A stretch of 53,924 nucleotides of DNA from an uncultured Clostridia bacterium (GCA_932222125.1 CAKNZJ010000081.1:1-53924); one strand, 5' to 3'; shown: positions 34,096 to 42,740, counted from the first letter of the stretch. Notes: generated by a model from the sequence alone, not told the origin. Numbers and translations: made by a program.

Positions 34096-36294
34096 CTACG
34101 GCACAGCTTCTGCTGCCAGCACAAAGGGATTCCTCCTGCTGCCAGAGCCGCCGGCCACCGCTGTGTCCGCCCCCACCTCCACCGTAGGCCGCAGTACCCG
34201 GGCCACCTCTGCGGCGCCGAAGTACACATGCCCGTCCGGGGCCATATAGCGGGTCAGATTCTGAGATGCACAGTAGGGCGTCTCCAGCCAATAGGCCGCT
34301 CCAGACACATCGTATCCCTCCCGGGCCAGTCCAGACACCAGGTCAATGTCCGGCAGAGTGACCACGTCCTCCACCACCGCCTGGTAGGCCCGGTCATACC
34401 CCCGGTCAGCCAGCATGGCGATGTGACTACAGCTAAAATCCAAGTCGCCGGCCTGGGCATCCTCTCTGACATAGTTGTTTAGTAGCACAGTGTTGTCTAC
34501 AGCCCGCAGCATGGCGCGCTCTGGCTGAGAGAATCCATCCAGAAATCCGCTGTTAAGCCAGCGTCTGGCCGAACTGAAGCGCCAGTCATTGTCCCCCGAT
34601 TGGTCAAAGGATTCCACAATACGCTCATCCATACACCAGAGCACCAGTCTTTCCTCCCGCTCTGCTGCCACCAGCCACGTCAGGGAATCTCCCCCATAGC
34701 TGCCCAAGGTAACATACGCCCCGATCCCCAGCTTGTCACAGGCAGTGTTTGCCCTGATCAGGTTATACGCTTTATGTACAGCCGGCGGCAGCAGCAGCAA
34801 AGTCAACGTCCCCGCCGCCACAAAGCAGACTACGCCATCGGCTCCCTTTCCACCGGCCCGGTCCACCGCCATGGCAAATAGCCCCAGCAGTAGTAGGTCC
34901 ACCAGCTCCACATAGGCAAACATGTGCTTTGCCCAATCTCCCTCTCCATTGAGCATCACTGGCAGAATGTACGCATAGGCCAGTCCCGCCAGCAGGGCAG
35001 CCAGAGGCAATGCCAGCCACAGCAGTTTGGTTTTTTTACGATATACCGCTATGACTGCTGCCATAAATGCCGCTGTGGCCACCAGATTGCCCGCCAGGGT
35101 ATCCAGCGCCAAGAGGTCCCGCAGGCCGCTCCACAGGGACATTCGGTGGGAGAAGGTCATCAACGGATACCCCGCACCATGGTTTGCCATATAATAGGGC
35201 CGAATCATTCCACAGTGCATCGCGGTCAACTTGGCCTGGTGCCACAGCCGCTGTGGATGAGTCAGATAGAATCCAATCAGGTCCCCTTTGGTCACTGATT
35301 CCGCCTGCTCCCGCAAGCCACGCTCCTCCAGCGAACTCAGCAATCCGCCGAGATAATAATTGGTATCCCGATAATCGCTAAGTTCCTGTGGGAGCCCTAG
35401 ATCAACCAGATATTCTTTTGCAGTGGCCTCGTCCACGTTCCGGATCACACCGTAGAACACAGCGTTATAGTTGGTCTCCACATCCATCCATCCCGGCACT
35501 GCCGTCCACACCGCCAGCAGCAGAGCCAATGCCCCGCCGCCAAAGGCAATGGCCCGCCTGTTCTTGGTGCGCACCCATATCATGCCCTCCATGACCACCA
35601 GCATCAGGCAGGCCAGCGGGATATTGAAAAACTTTGTCCAGCCGTAAACGACGGCGCACACCGCGCACCATAGCCCGTCCCATCTGCCGGGCTTATGGGT
35701 CAGCAGCCGCACCAGCATAGCGGCGCAGTAGACCAGGGCAATGTGTTCCAGCCCCTCGCCATACAGCGAGTTGAAATAGGCTACATATCCCAAGTCACAC
35801 AGCACCACCAGGGCGGCCCCTTTAACCAGCACGTCTTGCCACAGACGCCTCAGCCGGAACTGAGATAGCAGCAGTCCGATTCCCACCGCATACAGTACAG
35901 CGTAGATCGCCCCCAATACCCACATGCGATAAAGGCCGATCTCCACCCCCGTGAGCTTGTTCAGCACCAGATTGGCTACCACCGATAGCCGCACCACCCC
36001 CACATGGATCGAGGGATACCGGCTCAACCCCTCATGTCCAAAGAGAATGGCCCGCACATTGGCCGCAGCAGAGCCCTGGGATAAGTCAATAGTATAGGCG
36101 TCCGCATACGTGAAAGAGGGCAGGCGCTGGCCATAATCCAGGGAAGCCGCTCTCATCACCCGGCCAAAGTCCCCGTTGTTGGACATCCCGATCTCCTCAC
36201 CGGCAAAGAGCACGCACAGCACGATGATCAGCGCTAGCACGCCATACAGCAATCCACACCGCCGGCGGTAGAACTCTCTCACCCGGTCCCTCAC
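34096..36294 (-). CDS. Large polytopic membrane protein with C-terminal DUF6273-like domain
   Basis: A 732-aa protein. The first 510 or so residues hold about 11-12 membrane helices separated by loops and resemble glycosyltransferase-like membrane proteins of the WsfD/GT-C kind (SNNGDFGRVMRAASLDYG after the first helix); this match is tentative. The soluble C-terminal part (about 520-690) has the DUF6273 look: LTWLVAAEREERLVLWCMDE, WRFSSARRWLNSGFLDGFSQ, PERAMLRAV, LVSGLAREGYDVSGAAYWLE. It starts with GTG at 36294, sharing the G of the prfC TAG stop (TAGTG), so translation is coupled to release factor 3. Substrate and role are unknown; surface glycan synthesis or sensing is a guess. Confidence 0.75.
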   Translation of the reverse strand: MRDRVREFYRRRCGLLYGVLALIIVLCVLFAGEEIGMSNNGDFGRVMRAASLDYGQRLPSFTYADAYTIDLSQGSAAANVRAILFGHEGLSRYPSIHVGVVRLSVVANLVLNKLTGVEIGLYRMWVLGAIYAVLYAVGIGLLLSQFRLRRLWQDVLVKGAALVVLCDLGYVAYFNSLYGEGLEHIALVYCAAMLVRLLTHKPGRWDGLWCAVCAVVYGWTKFFNIPLACLMLVVMEGMIWVRTKNRRAIAFGGGALALLLAVWTAVPGWMDVETNYNAVFYGVIRNVDEATAKEYLVDLGLPQELSDYRDTNYYLGGLLSSLEERGLREQAESVTKGDLIGFYLTHPQRLWHQAKLTAMHCGMIRPYYMANHGAGYPLMTFSHRMSLWSGLRDLLALDTLAGNLVATAAFMAAVIAVYRKKTKLLWLALPLAALLAGLAYAYILPVMLNGEGDWAKHMFAYVELVDLLLLGLFAMAVDRAGGKGADGVVCFVAAGTLTLLLLPPAVHKAYNLIRANTACDKLGIGAYVTLGSYGGDSLTWLVAAEREERLVLWCMDERIVESFDQSGDNDWRFSSARRWLNSGFLDGFSQPERAMLRAVDNTVLLNNYVREDAQAGDLDFSCSHIAMLADRGYDRAYQAVVEDVVTLPDIDLVSGLAREGYDVSGAAYWLETPYCASQNLTRYMAPDGHVYFGAAEVARVLRPTVEVGADTAVAGGSGSRRNPFVLAAEAVP

Positions 36295-37898
36295 TACACC
36301 ACCTGCCCTGTGGCTGTCTCATATAGGGTAAGCTGCCTGTTGCGCTCCGCTGTCCAGTTGATGGACCACAAGGAGGCAAACAACAGCAGTTGGTTCCCCT
36401 TGTAATCTTCCACCAACATGGCGTCGTTAGGGAGTACCAAATCCGTCGCCTGAAGGGGACCCTCCTGGTCATGGCCCAGCCACCGCAGGTACTCATGAGG
36501 CAGTCCCTCAAAATATAGCTCCACACCATACTCATTTTTTAGCCGGTAGTCCAGCACATCAAACTGTAAGGTACCCACCACACCTACAATGACCTCTTCC
36601 ATACCGGAGTAGGGGGTCTTGAATATCTGAATGGCCCCCTCTTGGGCAATCTGCTCCATTCCCTTCAAAAATTGCTTGCGCTTCATGGTGTCCATGGCCC
36701 GCACCCGCCTGAAATGCTCCGGGGCAAAGGTGGGAATCGGGTCAAATTTAAACTTCTTCCCCGGTGCGCACAGGGTGTCCCCAATGGAAAAAACACCTGG
36801 ATCAAATACACCGATGATATCGCCGGCATAGGCCTCCTCGATGATCTCCCGCTCCGCAGCCATCAGCTGCTGAGGCCGGGACAAGCGCAGCCGTTTTCCC
36901 CCCTGAACGTGGTAGACCTCCCGGTCCGCGTCAAAACGGCCAGACACCACCCGCATAAATGCAATACGATCCCGATGGGCCTTGTTCATATTAGCCTGGA
37001 TTTTAAATACAAAAGCGGAAAATTCGTCCTCAAACGCATCCACCGTCCTCTCCCCTGCCTGACGGGGCAGAGGCGGAGTGGTCATGCGCAAAAAGTCCTC
37101 CAAAAAAGGTTCCACCCCAAAGTTTGTCAGGGCCGATCCAAAAAACACCGGAGACAGCTTACCGTGGCGCACCCGCTCCAGATCAAACTGGCAGGAGGCG
37201 CCGTCCAGCAGTTCGATCTCCTCCACCAGCTGATCCCTCACCTCCTGACCAATCAGGCCGGGGAGGGCAGGAGCGTCTAACTCCACCTCTGTGGCAATGG
37301 CCGCCCTGGCGTTTGTGTTCGAGGTGAAATGGATCATCTTGCGCCGTTCCCGGTCATACACTCCCTGGAACTGTTTACCGCAGCCAATGGGCCAGTTAAC
37401 CGCATAGGTGTCAATCCCCAGCTCATGCTCCAGCTCCTGACACAATTCAAAGGGGTCCCTGGCCTCCCGATCCATTTTATTGATAAAGGTAAAAATGGGG
37501 ATATCTCGCATGGCACAGACCTTGAACAGCTTCCGAGTTTGGGCCTCCACCCCCTTGGCCGCATCGATGACCATAACCGCAGAGTCAGCGGCCATGAGGG
37601 TACGGTAGGTGTCCTCAGAAAAGTCCTGATGGCCGGGGGTATCCAGGATATTGATGCAGAACCCCTCATACTGGAACTGCATCACCGAAGACGTGACGGA
37701 GATGCCGCGCTGTTTTTCAATCTCCATCCAATCTGAGGTGGCTGCCCTGGCATTCTTCTTGCCCTTTACCACCCCTGCCTGGGCAATGGCCCCGCCGTAC
37801 AGCAGGAACTTCTCTGTGAGGGTAGTCTTGCCGGCGTCCGGGTGGCTGATAATGGCAAAGGTGCGCCGGCGGTTGATCTCCGTTTCATATTGTGACAA
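36294..37898 (-). CDS. prfC: Peptide chain release factor 3
   Basis: GTPase that recycles RF1/RF2 from the ribosome after termination. The 534-aa length is standard. G motifs are clear: SHPDAGKTTLTEKF (G1), RGISVTSSVMQF (G2), DTPGHQDFSEDTYRTL (G3), NKMDREARDP (G4). The start is a TTG at 37898, eight bases after GGAGG, with no in-frame ATG that would keep the N-terminus (M)SQYETEINRRRTFAI. A good sigma-A promoter lies at 38019-38047. The downstream membrane protein gene overlaps its stop codon. Confidence 0.95.
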   Translation of the reverse strand: MSQYETEINRRRTFAIISHPDAGKTTLTEKFLLYGGAIAQAGVVKGKKNARAATSDWMEIEKQRGISVTSSVMQFQYEGFCINILDTPGHQDFSEDTYRTLMAADSAVMVIDAAKGVEAQTRKLFKVCAMRDIPIFTFINKMDREARDPFELCQELEHELGIDTYAVNWPIGCGKQFQGVYDRERRKMIHFTSNTNARAAIATEVELDAPALPGLIGQEVRDQLVEEIELLDGASCQFDLERVRHGKLSPVFFGSALTNFGVEPFLEDFLRMTTPPLPRQAGERTVDAFEDEFSAFVFKIQANMNKAHRDRIAFMRVVSGRFDADREVYHVQGGKRLRLSRPQQLMAAEREIIEEAYAGDIIGVFDPGVFSIGDTLCAPGKKFKFDPIPTFAPEHFRRVRAMDTMKRKQFLKGMEQIAQEGAIQIFKTPYSGMEEVIVGVVGTLQFDVLDYRLKNEYGVELYFEGLPHEYLRWLGHDQEGPLQATDLVLPNDAMLVEDYKGNQLLLFASLWSINWTAERNRQLTLYETATGQVV

Positions 37899-38018
37899 TC
37901 AGATGACCTCCATTTTGTGTTCTAGGAAAGATTTGGCGTGTGAGCTCTACATGGTGGCCACTCCTATATTAATATTCCAAAATTGGCCAGGACAGGCCCA
38001 TTGGTAGATATTTCCCGT

Positions 38019-38047
38019 ATTATAACATTCTCTCTTAGAAATTGCAA
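38019..38047 (-). promoter_or_regulatory. Sigma-A promoter of prfC
   Basis: On the minus strand TTGCAA (38047-38042), 17-bp spacer, TATAAT (38024-38019), about 115 bp before the TTG start. Confidence 0.7.
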
Positions 38048-38131
38048 CCGCTTCCCCATTCACCCTTGGGCTGCATGGCGCATAGAAATGATCTGGGGGG
38101 CGCCATTCGATAAAATAAGGGGCACTATGGA

Positions 38132-38350
38132 ATGAAAGAGCTTCTAATACAGCGGCTGCTTCAACTTTTGTGCGTGAAATCCATCATGACGCTCATGTTA
38201 ACGGTGGTCTTTACGGTGCTGGTCCTCTACGACAAAGTAAACCAGGACTTCATGACTATCTATTCAGTGGTTGTGGCTTTCTACTTTGGCAGCCAGCTTC
38301 AGCAGAACGCTATCACCCCGGGAAAGGAGAAATCCAATGGAACTCCTTAA
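38132..38350 (+). CDS. Small membrane protein, holin-like
   Basis: A 72-aa protein with two hydrophobic segments (about 14-33, SIMTLMLTVVFTVLVLYDKV, and 40-55, FMTIYSVVVAFYFGSQ) and a charged tail. It overlaps the start of a phage-type amidase gene by 14 nt, the usual holin-endolysin arrangement, so I infer that it lets the amidase cross the membrane or anchors it. The ribosome site AAGGGG is 10 bases before the ATG. There is no sequence motif that proves holin function. Confidence 0.65.
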   Translation: MKELLIQRLLQLLCVKSIMTLMLTVVFTVLVLYDKVNQDFMTIYSVVVAFYFGSQLQQNAITPGKEKSNGTP

Positions 38351-39161
38351 GTGCATTTTGACGGAAAATGACTGTTACCGCACGGGACGCACCATTGCAC
38401 CCAAAGGGGTAATGGTGCACTCCACCGGCGCCAACAATCCCACCCTCCGGCGTTATGTCCAGCCAGTGGCCTCCACCCCTGACCGGGACAGCCTGCTGGC
38501 CGCCCTGGGAATCAACCAAAATGGAAATCACTGGAACCAGTCCGGGTTGGATGCCTGCGTCCATGCCTTTGTGGGCAAACTGGCCAACGGCTCGGTGGCG
38601 GCAGTCCAAACCCTGCCCTGGAACTGGCGCGGATGGCATGCCGGCACCGGTACCGGCGGGGGCAGCGCCAACAACACCCATATCAGCTTTGAAATCTGTG
38701 AGGACGGTTTGGATAACCCCGTCTATTTTGATCAGATTTACCAGACGGCGGTGGAGCTTACCGCCCGCCTCTGTCAACAATACTCCCTGAACCCGCTGGC
38801 CGATGGGGTGATTATCTGTCACAGCGAGGGCTATCGCCGGGGGACTGCCTCCGGCCATGCCGATGTGGAGCACTGGTTCCCCCGCTTCGGCAAAACCATG
38901 GACCACTTTCGGGCCGATGTGGCCGAAACAATGGAGGAAGACAACATGACCCAGGAAAAATTTGATGGGATGATGGAGGAATACCTGGCCCGCAGAGCCG
39001 CTCTGGAACCGTCCGACTGGTCTGCCAAGGAACGGGCCTGGATCGAGGCCCAGGGACTTATGCAAGGAAGCGGCGACGGCGGCAAGCAATATAAAAGCTT
39101 CTGCACCCGGGAAGAGCTGGCCATTATTCTACACCGTTTCAATCAGCTTTCGGATGGCTAA
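38337..39161 (+). CDS. N-acetylmuramoyl-L-alanine amidase (Amidase_2, endolysin-like)
   Basis: Zinc amidase cleaving the lactyl-peptide bond of peptidoglycan. The 274-aa protein carries the Amidase_2 zinc ligands: His in KGVMVHSTGANNP, WHAGTGTGGGSANNTHISFE and the C-terminal His in HADVEHWFPRFG. After a short linker, a C-terminal module (about 205-270, DWSAKERAWIEAQGLMQGSG, TREELAIILHRF) resembles an SLH-like wall-binding unit. It lacks a signal peptide, as phage endolysins do. The ATG at 38337 follows GGAAAGGAG; the longer frame is rejected. No other phage genes lie nearby. Confidence 0.88.
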   Translation: MELLKCILTENDCYRTGRTIAPKGVMVHSTGANNPTLRRYVQPVASTPDRDSLLAALGINQNGNHWNQSGLDACVHAFVGKLANGSVAAVQTLPWNWRGWHAGTGTGGGSANNTHISFEICEDGLDNPVYFDQIYQTAVELTARLCQQYSLNPLADGVIICHSEGYRRGTASGHADVEHWFPRFGKTMDHFRADVAETMEEDNMTQEKFDGMMEEYLARRAALEPSDWSAKERAWIEAQGLMQGSGDGGKQYKSFCTREELAIILHRFNQLSDG

Positions 39162-39203
39162 ATAAAGCCCCCCTCCCCATTGGTTGGAGGGGGGCTTTAT
39201 TTA
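39160..39203 (+). terminator. Terminator of the amidase gene
   Basis: Perfect 17-bp stem (39160-39176 with 39186-39202), ending in TTTATTTA. The stop codon is inside the left arm. Confidence 0.8.
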
Positions 39204-39242
39204 GTCTCGCCCATACTTGCTCCACAATCCAGCCAGACCCCC

Positions 39243-39271
39243 TTGACTTTTACAACTAAAAGTGCTAAAGT
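39243..39271 (+). promoter_or_regulatory. Sigma-A promoter of the aroF-tyrA operon
   Basis: TTGACT (39243-39248), 17-bp spacer, TAAAGT (39266-39271). Transcription would start near 39278 and give a 220-nt leader. Confidence 0.7.
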
Positions 39272-39303
39272 GATGGCAGCCTCAGATAAGGAAGGATGTA
39301 CAC

Positions 39304-39372
39304 ATGGCTGACCGGTTATATGGGTATCTCTGTTACCGCTATTGGAGTAGCGGTGGTTTTTCATGCCCCTAA
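39304..39372 (+). CDS. Tyr-rich leader peptide of the aroF-tyrA operon
   Basis: A 22-codon frame too short for normal gene calling. AAGGAAGG lies eight bases before the ATG. Residues 5-14 read LYGYLCYRYW: four Tyr codons and one Trp within nine positions, plus a Phe at residue 19, an extreme bias for a peptide placed before the genes for DAHP synthase and prephenate dehydrogenase. A 7-bp hairpin (39335-39341 with 39348-39354) covers the last Tyr codon and the Trp codon, and an intrinsic terminator follows at 39400. This is the layout of a ribosome-dependent attenuator that reads charged tRNA-Tyr. Inference, but strongly patterned. Confidence 0.72.
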   Translation: MADRLYGYLCYRYWSSGGFSCP

Positions 39373-39399
39373 TCGGTTGTGCTGCATACTGAACGCTGT

Positions 39400-39426
39400 G
39401 GCTGCCGAATCAGGCAGCCGTTTTTT
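39400..39426 (+). terminator. Attenuator terminator before aroF
   Basis: GGCTGCC (39400-39406) and GGCAGCC (39413-39419) pair around a 6-nt loop, then G and six T (39421-39426). It lies between the operon promoter and aroF, so it must be read through for expression. TCGGT at 39373-39377 can pair with GCCGA at 39404-39408 and would compete with the stem; a second GGCAGCC occurs near the transcript start (39275-39281). Confidence 0.8.
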
Positions 39427-39498
39427 ATTAATTGGCCGGCAAGTCTATAGATAAGACCGGCAGGCCCTGTCCCACTAGAATGAGAGGAGCACCGTACT

Positions 39499-40515
39499 AT
39501 GGTCATTATCATGAAACCGGATTTCACAGAACAACAGCTAAAGGATGCCATTGGCGCTATGGAAGCCTACGGCGTGCAGGTGATGGTGTCCCAGGGAAGC
39601 GAAACCACCATTCTGGGCGCTGAGGGGGATGCCAGCGCCCTCAACCAAGAGCAGCTATCTCAATTGGCCGGCGTGGAACGGGTTATGCGGGTCAGTGAAC
39701 CCTACAAAAAAGCAAACCGCAAGTATCATCCCGACGACTCAGTCATCCAGATCGGCGCCCACACCACCATAGGGGGAACCCAATTGGCCATCATTGCCGG
39801 CCCCTGCTCAGTGGAAAGCGAGGAGCAGATTGTAGGGGTGGCACAGGCGGTAGAGGCAGCTGGTGCCGTGGCCCTGCGGGGGGGCGCCTACAAACCCCGC
39901 ACCTCCCCTTACGCCTTTCAGGGCAAAGGGGTGGAGGGCGTTCACCTGCTGGAGAAGGCCAGGGCGGTCGTCGGCCTGCCCATCGTGACCGAGCTGATGG
40001 GGCCTGACCAACTTCCCCTCTTTGAGGAGACGGTGGACGTCATCCAGATCGGCGCCCGGAATATGCAGAACTTTGATTTGCTGAAAAAAGTCGGCCGGAT
40101 CCACAAACCCATCCTGTTAAAACGAGGGCTGTCCTCCACCATCGAAGAATGGCTGATGAGCGCGGAATACATTCTGTCCGAGGGCAATCCCAACGTCATT
40201 CTGTGCGAACGGGGCATCCGCACCTTTGAAACTTACACCCGCAACACCCTGGATCTGTCCGCGGTACTGGCAGTCAAGCGGCAGAGCCATCTGCCGGTGG
40301 TGGTGGATCCCTCCCATGCCTGCGGTCAGGCCTGGATGGTGGAGCGAATGGCCATGGCGGCAGTGGCTGCCGGAGCGGATGGCCTGCTCATCGAGGTACA
40401 CAACAATCCATCCTGTGCCCTGTGCGATGGCGCCCAGTCAGTGACCCCCGCCCAATTTGAGGCCATCATGGACAAGCTGCGGCTGGTAGCCGACTGTGTT
40501 GGCCGGACCCTGTAA
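39499..40515 (+). CDS. aroF: 3-deoxy-7-phosphoheptulonate (DAHP) synthase, type I-beta
   Basis: First enzyme of the shikimate pathway: phosphoenolpyruvate plus erythrose-4-phosphate gives DAHP. The 338-aa protein has an N-terminal ferredoxin-like/ACT-like regulatory domain (1-70, MKPDFTEQQLKDAIGAMEAY) followed by the barrel: IIAGPCSVESEEQ (metal/PEP site), ALRGGAYKPRTSPYAFQGKG, LLKRGLSSTIEEW, VVVDPSHACGQ. This resembles Thermotoga DAHP synthase, where the N-terminal domain binds Tyr for feedback inhibition. GAGAGGAG is nine bases before the ATG. It leads an operon with tyrA and is preceded by the Tyr-rich leader, so Tyr may act twice. Confidence 0.94.
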   Translation: MVIIMKPDFTEQQLKDAIGAMEAYGVQVMVSQGSETTILGAEGDASALNQEQLSQLAGVERVMRVSEPYKKANRKYHPDDSVIQIGAHTTIGGTQLAIIAGPCSVESEEQIVGVAQAVEAAGAVALRGGAYKPRTSPYAFQGKGVEGVHLLEKARAVVGLPIVTELMGPDQLPLFEETVDVIQIGARNMQNFDLLKKVGRIHKPILLKRGLSSTIEEWLMSAEYILSEGNPNVILCERGIRTFETYTRNTLDLSAVLAVKRQSHLPVVVDPSHACGQAWMVERMAMAAVAAGADGLLIEVHNNPSCALCDGAQSVTPAQFEAIMDKLRLVADCVGRTL

Positions 40516-40539
40516 AATGAACAAAGGGAGGAATGTCTC

Positions 40540-41430
40540 GTGGAACACAAGCGCATTTTGGTGGTGGGCCTTGGCCTGATCGGCGGCTCTTTGGCCCTGG
40601 CTCTTCAAGGCTTTGAGAATTATGAGATAGTGGGCAGCGTCCGCTCTCAGGCCACCTACCACAAGGCCGTCATGCGCGCAGTGGCCCAGCGGATCACCTT
40701 TCATCCCGAGGACGAACTGCCCCAAGCGGATGTGGTCATCCTCTGCCAAGATCCGGCTGGAATTATGGACTTTCTTCAATCACACCGGAACCGGTTCAAA
40801 CCAGGCTCCATGGTATTGGACGTGTGCGGGATAAAAACAGCCATTTTGGATGCGGCAAGCTGCTTGCCTGAGGATGTGGACTTTATTGGCTGCCATCCCA
40901 TGGCGGGCAAGGAGGTATCTGGCATCGACAATGCCGATAGCACCCTGTTTCGCAATACCCACTTTCTGGTCATTCCCGGCCCCCACAGCACTCAAGAGCA
41001 CTTGGCTTTGCTGGAGCGCATGGCCGCCCACTGCCAATTTGGGGACGTGGTGCGCACCACCGCTCAATGCCATGACCAGCTCATCGCCTATACCAGCCAA
41101 TTGATGCACATCATCGCCGTGTCCGTATGTGATAGCGATCACCTGCTCCAATGCGCCGGCTTTGAAGGAGGCTCCTTTCGGGACTGCACCCGGGTGGCCG
41201 CCCTGGACGTGCCCTTGTGGACCCAACTGTTCACCTTGAATGCCCATGCCCTTGTCCCAGTGGTTGTCCAGTTGGAACAGCGGCTGCACCAGTACCGTTT
41301 GGCCATTGAATCTGGAGACCGGGAGACCCTGTCCGCCATGCTGTCAGTTGCGGCTGAGCGGAAAAAGCAGTTAAATCTAGAGCGTGAGCGGGGAGACGAT
41401 ATCCATCCTCAATTTCAGCCCCTCCCTTGA
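40540..41430 (+). CDS. tyrA: Prephenate dehydrogenase
   Basis: Oxidises and decarboxylates prephenate to 4-hydroxyphenylpyruvate in Tyr synthesis. The 296-aa protein has the Rossmann loop LVVGLGLIGGSLALALQ, VVILCQDPAGIMDFL, VLDVCGIKTAIL, FIGCHPMAGKEVSGIDNAD (substrate site) and the helical C-terminal domain with LIAYTSQLMHIIAVSV. There is no C-terminal ACT domain, so feedback control probably rests on DAHP synthase and the leader. It starts with GTG at 40540, eight bases after GGGAGG and 24 bp after aroF, clearly the same operon. Confidence 0.94.
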   Translation: MEHKRILVVGLGLIGGSLALALQGFENYEIVGSVRSQATYHKAVMRAVAQRITFHPEDELPQADVVILCQDPAGIMDFLQSHRNRFKPGSMVLDVCGIKTAILDAASCLPEDVDFIGCHPMAGKEVSGIDNADSTLFRNTHFLVIPGPHSTQEHLALLERMAAHCQFGDVVRTTAQCHDQLIAYTSQLMHIIAVSVCDSDHLLQCAGFEGGSFRDCTRVAALDVPLWTQLFTLNAHALVPVVVQLEQRLHQYRLAIESGDRETLSAMLSVAAERKKQLNLERERGDDIHPQFQPLP

Positions 41431-41474
41431 ACTTAGGGGTATCCTAATTCTTAAATTCTCAACAAAATCTTCAT

Positions 41475-41504
41475 TTGACGGTACCCCCTCTTCCATGTTA
41501 AACT
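41475..41504 (+). promoter_or_regulatory. Putative promoter of the AI-2E permease gene
   Basis: TTGACG (41475-41480), 18-bp spacer, TAAACT (41499-41504). Confidence 0.55.
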
Positions 41505-41531
41505 GATAAAAGTTGGAAAGGGGTGGCACCA

Positions 41532-42689
41532 ATGGAAACAAATATGTTTAAAAAACTTCTACTACTCATCACCTATGCCGTGGTGCTGGTGGCTGCTATT
41601 GTAAAACTGGACAATGTACTGGACTGGCTCGCGCAGTTGATCTCGGCATTTCAGCCCCTGCTGATTGGCTTTGCCATTGCCTTCATCCTCCACCGGCCCT
41701 GTAATTTTTTTGCCCGGTTATATAGACGGCATCTGCCCCATGCTAACCAGCGGGCCGCCGTTCCCTTGGCTGTTGCCACCTCCTACCTCATCGTTATCGC
41801 TCTGTTTGCCCTGCTGATCTCCCTGGTAGTTCCCGAACTGGTGCACAGCATCCAGACCCTCATGAGCAATATGGGCACTTACGCCGCTAACCTCCAAAGC
41901 CTGTATGACCAGATGGTGGGCACTTTCGATCTGGAACTGCTGGCAGATCTTAACCTCACCGACGTCGTCAACAACAACTTACGCGAACTGCTCTCCAGCG
42001 TGCTCAACGCCCTAACCAACACACTTCCCCACTTGGTCAGCGTCACCAGCGGGCTGCTGTCCGCCATCGTCACAGGCGCGCTGGCCATTGTGTTCTCCAT
42101 CTATATGCTGTCCAGCGGCACCAAGCTCACCGCACAATGTCGACGGCTGGCCGTCACTTATCTGCCTGGACGGCTGTCCAGCCCTATTCTTTCCGTGACC
42201 CATCTCACCTATGACACCTTTTCCAAATATGTCTCCGGCCAATTGACCGAGGCCTGTATCCTCGGCTTTCTATGCTTTTTAGGTATGTGCCTGTTTCGGT
42301 TTGACTATGCCCTGCTTATCTCGGTGGTGGTGGGTGTATCCGCGCTTATTCCCATTGCCGGCGCCTATCTGGGCGCCAGTGTCGCTGCATTGCTCCTGAT
42401 CATGATTGACCCTCTCCAAGCCCTGTGGTTCCTGATCTTTTTGCTCATCCTACAGCAGTTGGAGGGCAATATTATCTACCCCAGGGTGGTGGGCACCTCT
42501 CTGGGCCTGCCAGGCATCTGGGTGCTGGCGGCGGTAACTGTGGGCGGCTCTTTGCTGGGACTGGCCGGTGTCGTGATTAGTGTCCCTGTCACCGCTGTTC
42601 TCTATACCCTGCTCAAGCAGGACCTGCGCACCCGGGTGGCGGCCAATGCTGGGAAGGACGGGGGGGAATCCTCCTCTGATCTGTCATAA
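41532..42689 (+). CDS. AI-2E family transporter
   Basis: A 385-aa polytopic protein of the AI-2E transporter family (PF01594), about eight helices: two near the N-terminus, one around 75-105, a long amphipathic loop (about 110-170), then helices to 370. Recognisable parts are QPLLIGFAIAFILHRPCNFF, SGQLTEACILGFLCFLG and YPRVVGTSLGLPGIWVLAAV. Members include sodium/proton antiporters, sporulation proteins and transporters, so the substrate is open. The ATG at 41532 follows AAAGGGGTGG. It lies just upstream of yabP. Confidence 0.88.
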   Translation: METNMFKKLLLLITYAVVLVAAIVKLDNVLDWLAQLISAFQPLLIGFAIAFILHRPCNFFARLYRRHLPHANQRAAVPLAVATSYLIVIALFALLISLVVPELVHSIQTLMSNMGTYAANLQSLYDQMVGTFDLELLADLNLTDVVNNNLRELLSSVLNALTNTLPHLVSVTSGLLSAIVTGALAIVFSIYMLSSGTKLTAQCRRLAVTYLPGRLSSPILSVTHLTYDTFSKYVSGQLTEACILGFLCFLGMCLFRFDYALLISVVVGVSALIPIAGAYLGASVAALLLIMIDPLQALWFLIFLLILQQLEGNIIYPRVVGTSLGLPGIWVLAAVTVGGSLLGLAGVVISVPVTAVLYTLLKQDLRTRVAANAGKDGGESSSDLS

Positions 42690-42712
42690 CCTTGGGACAA
42701 ACCTCATATGAT
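42684..42712 (+). promoter_or_regulatory. Possible sigma-E-type promoter of yabP-yabQ
   Basis: TCATAAC (42684-42690) and CATATGAT (42705-42712) with about 14-15 bp between resemble a sigma-E promoter; yabP and yabQ are mother-cell genes in Bacillus. The -35 element overlaps the end of the permease gene. Confidence 0.4.
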
Positions 42713-42740
42713 GGACCATCAACGTTAAGGAGATGGTCCT

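Noticed and set aside
39278..39426. T-box riboswitch before aroF
   Set aside because: There is no AGGGTGGNACCGCG-like antiterminator bulge, and the leader is too short for the stem I specifier architecture. The Tyr-codon peptide explains the terminator better.
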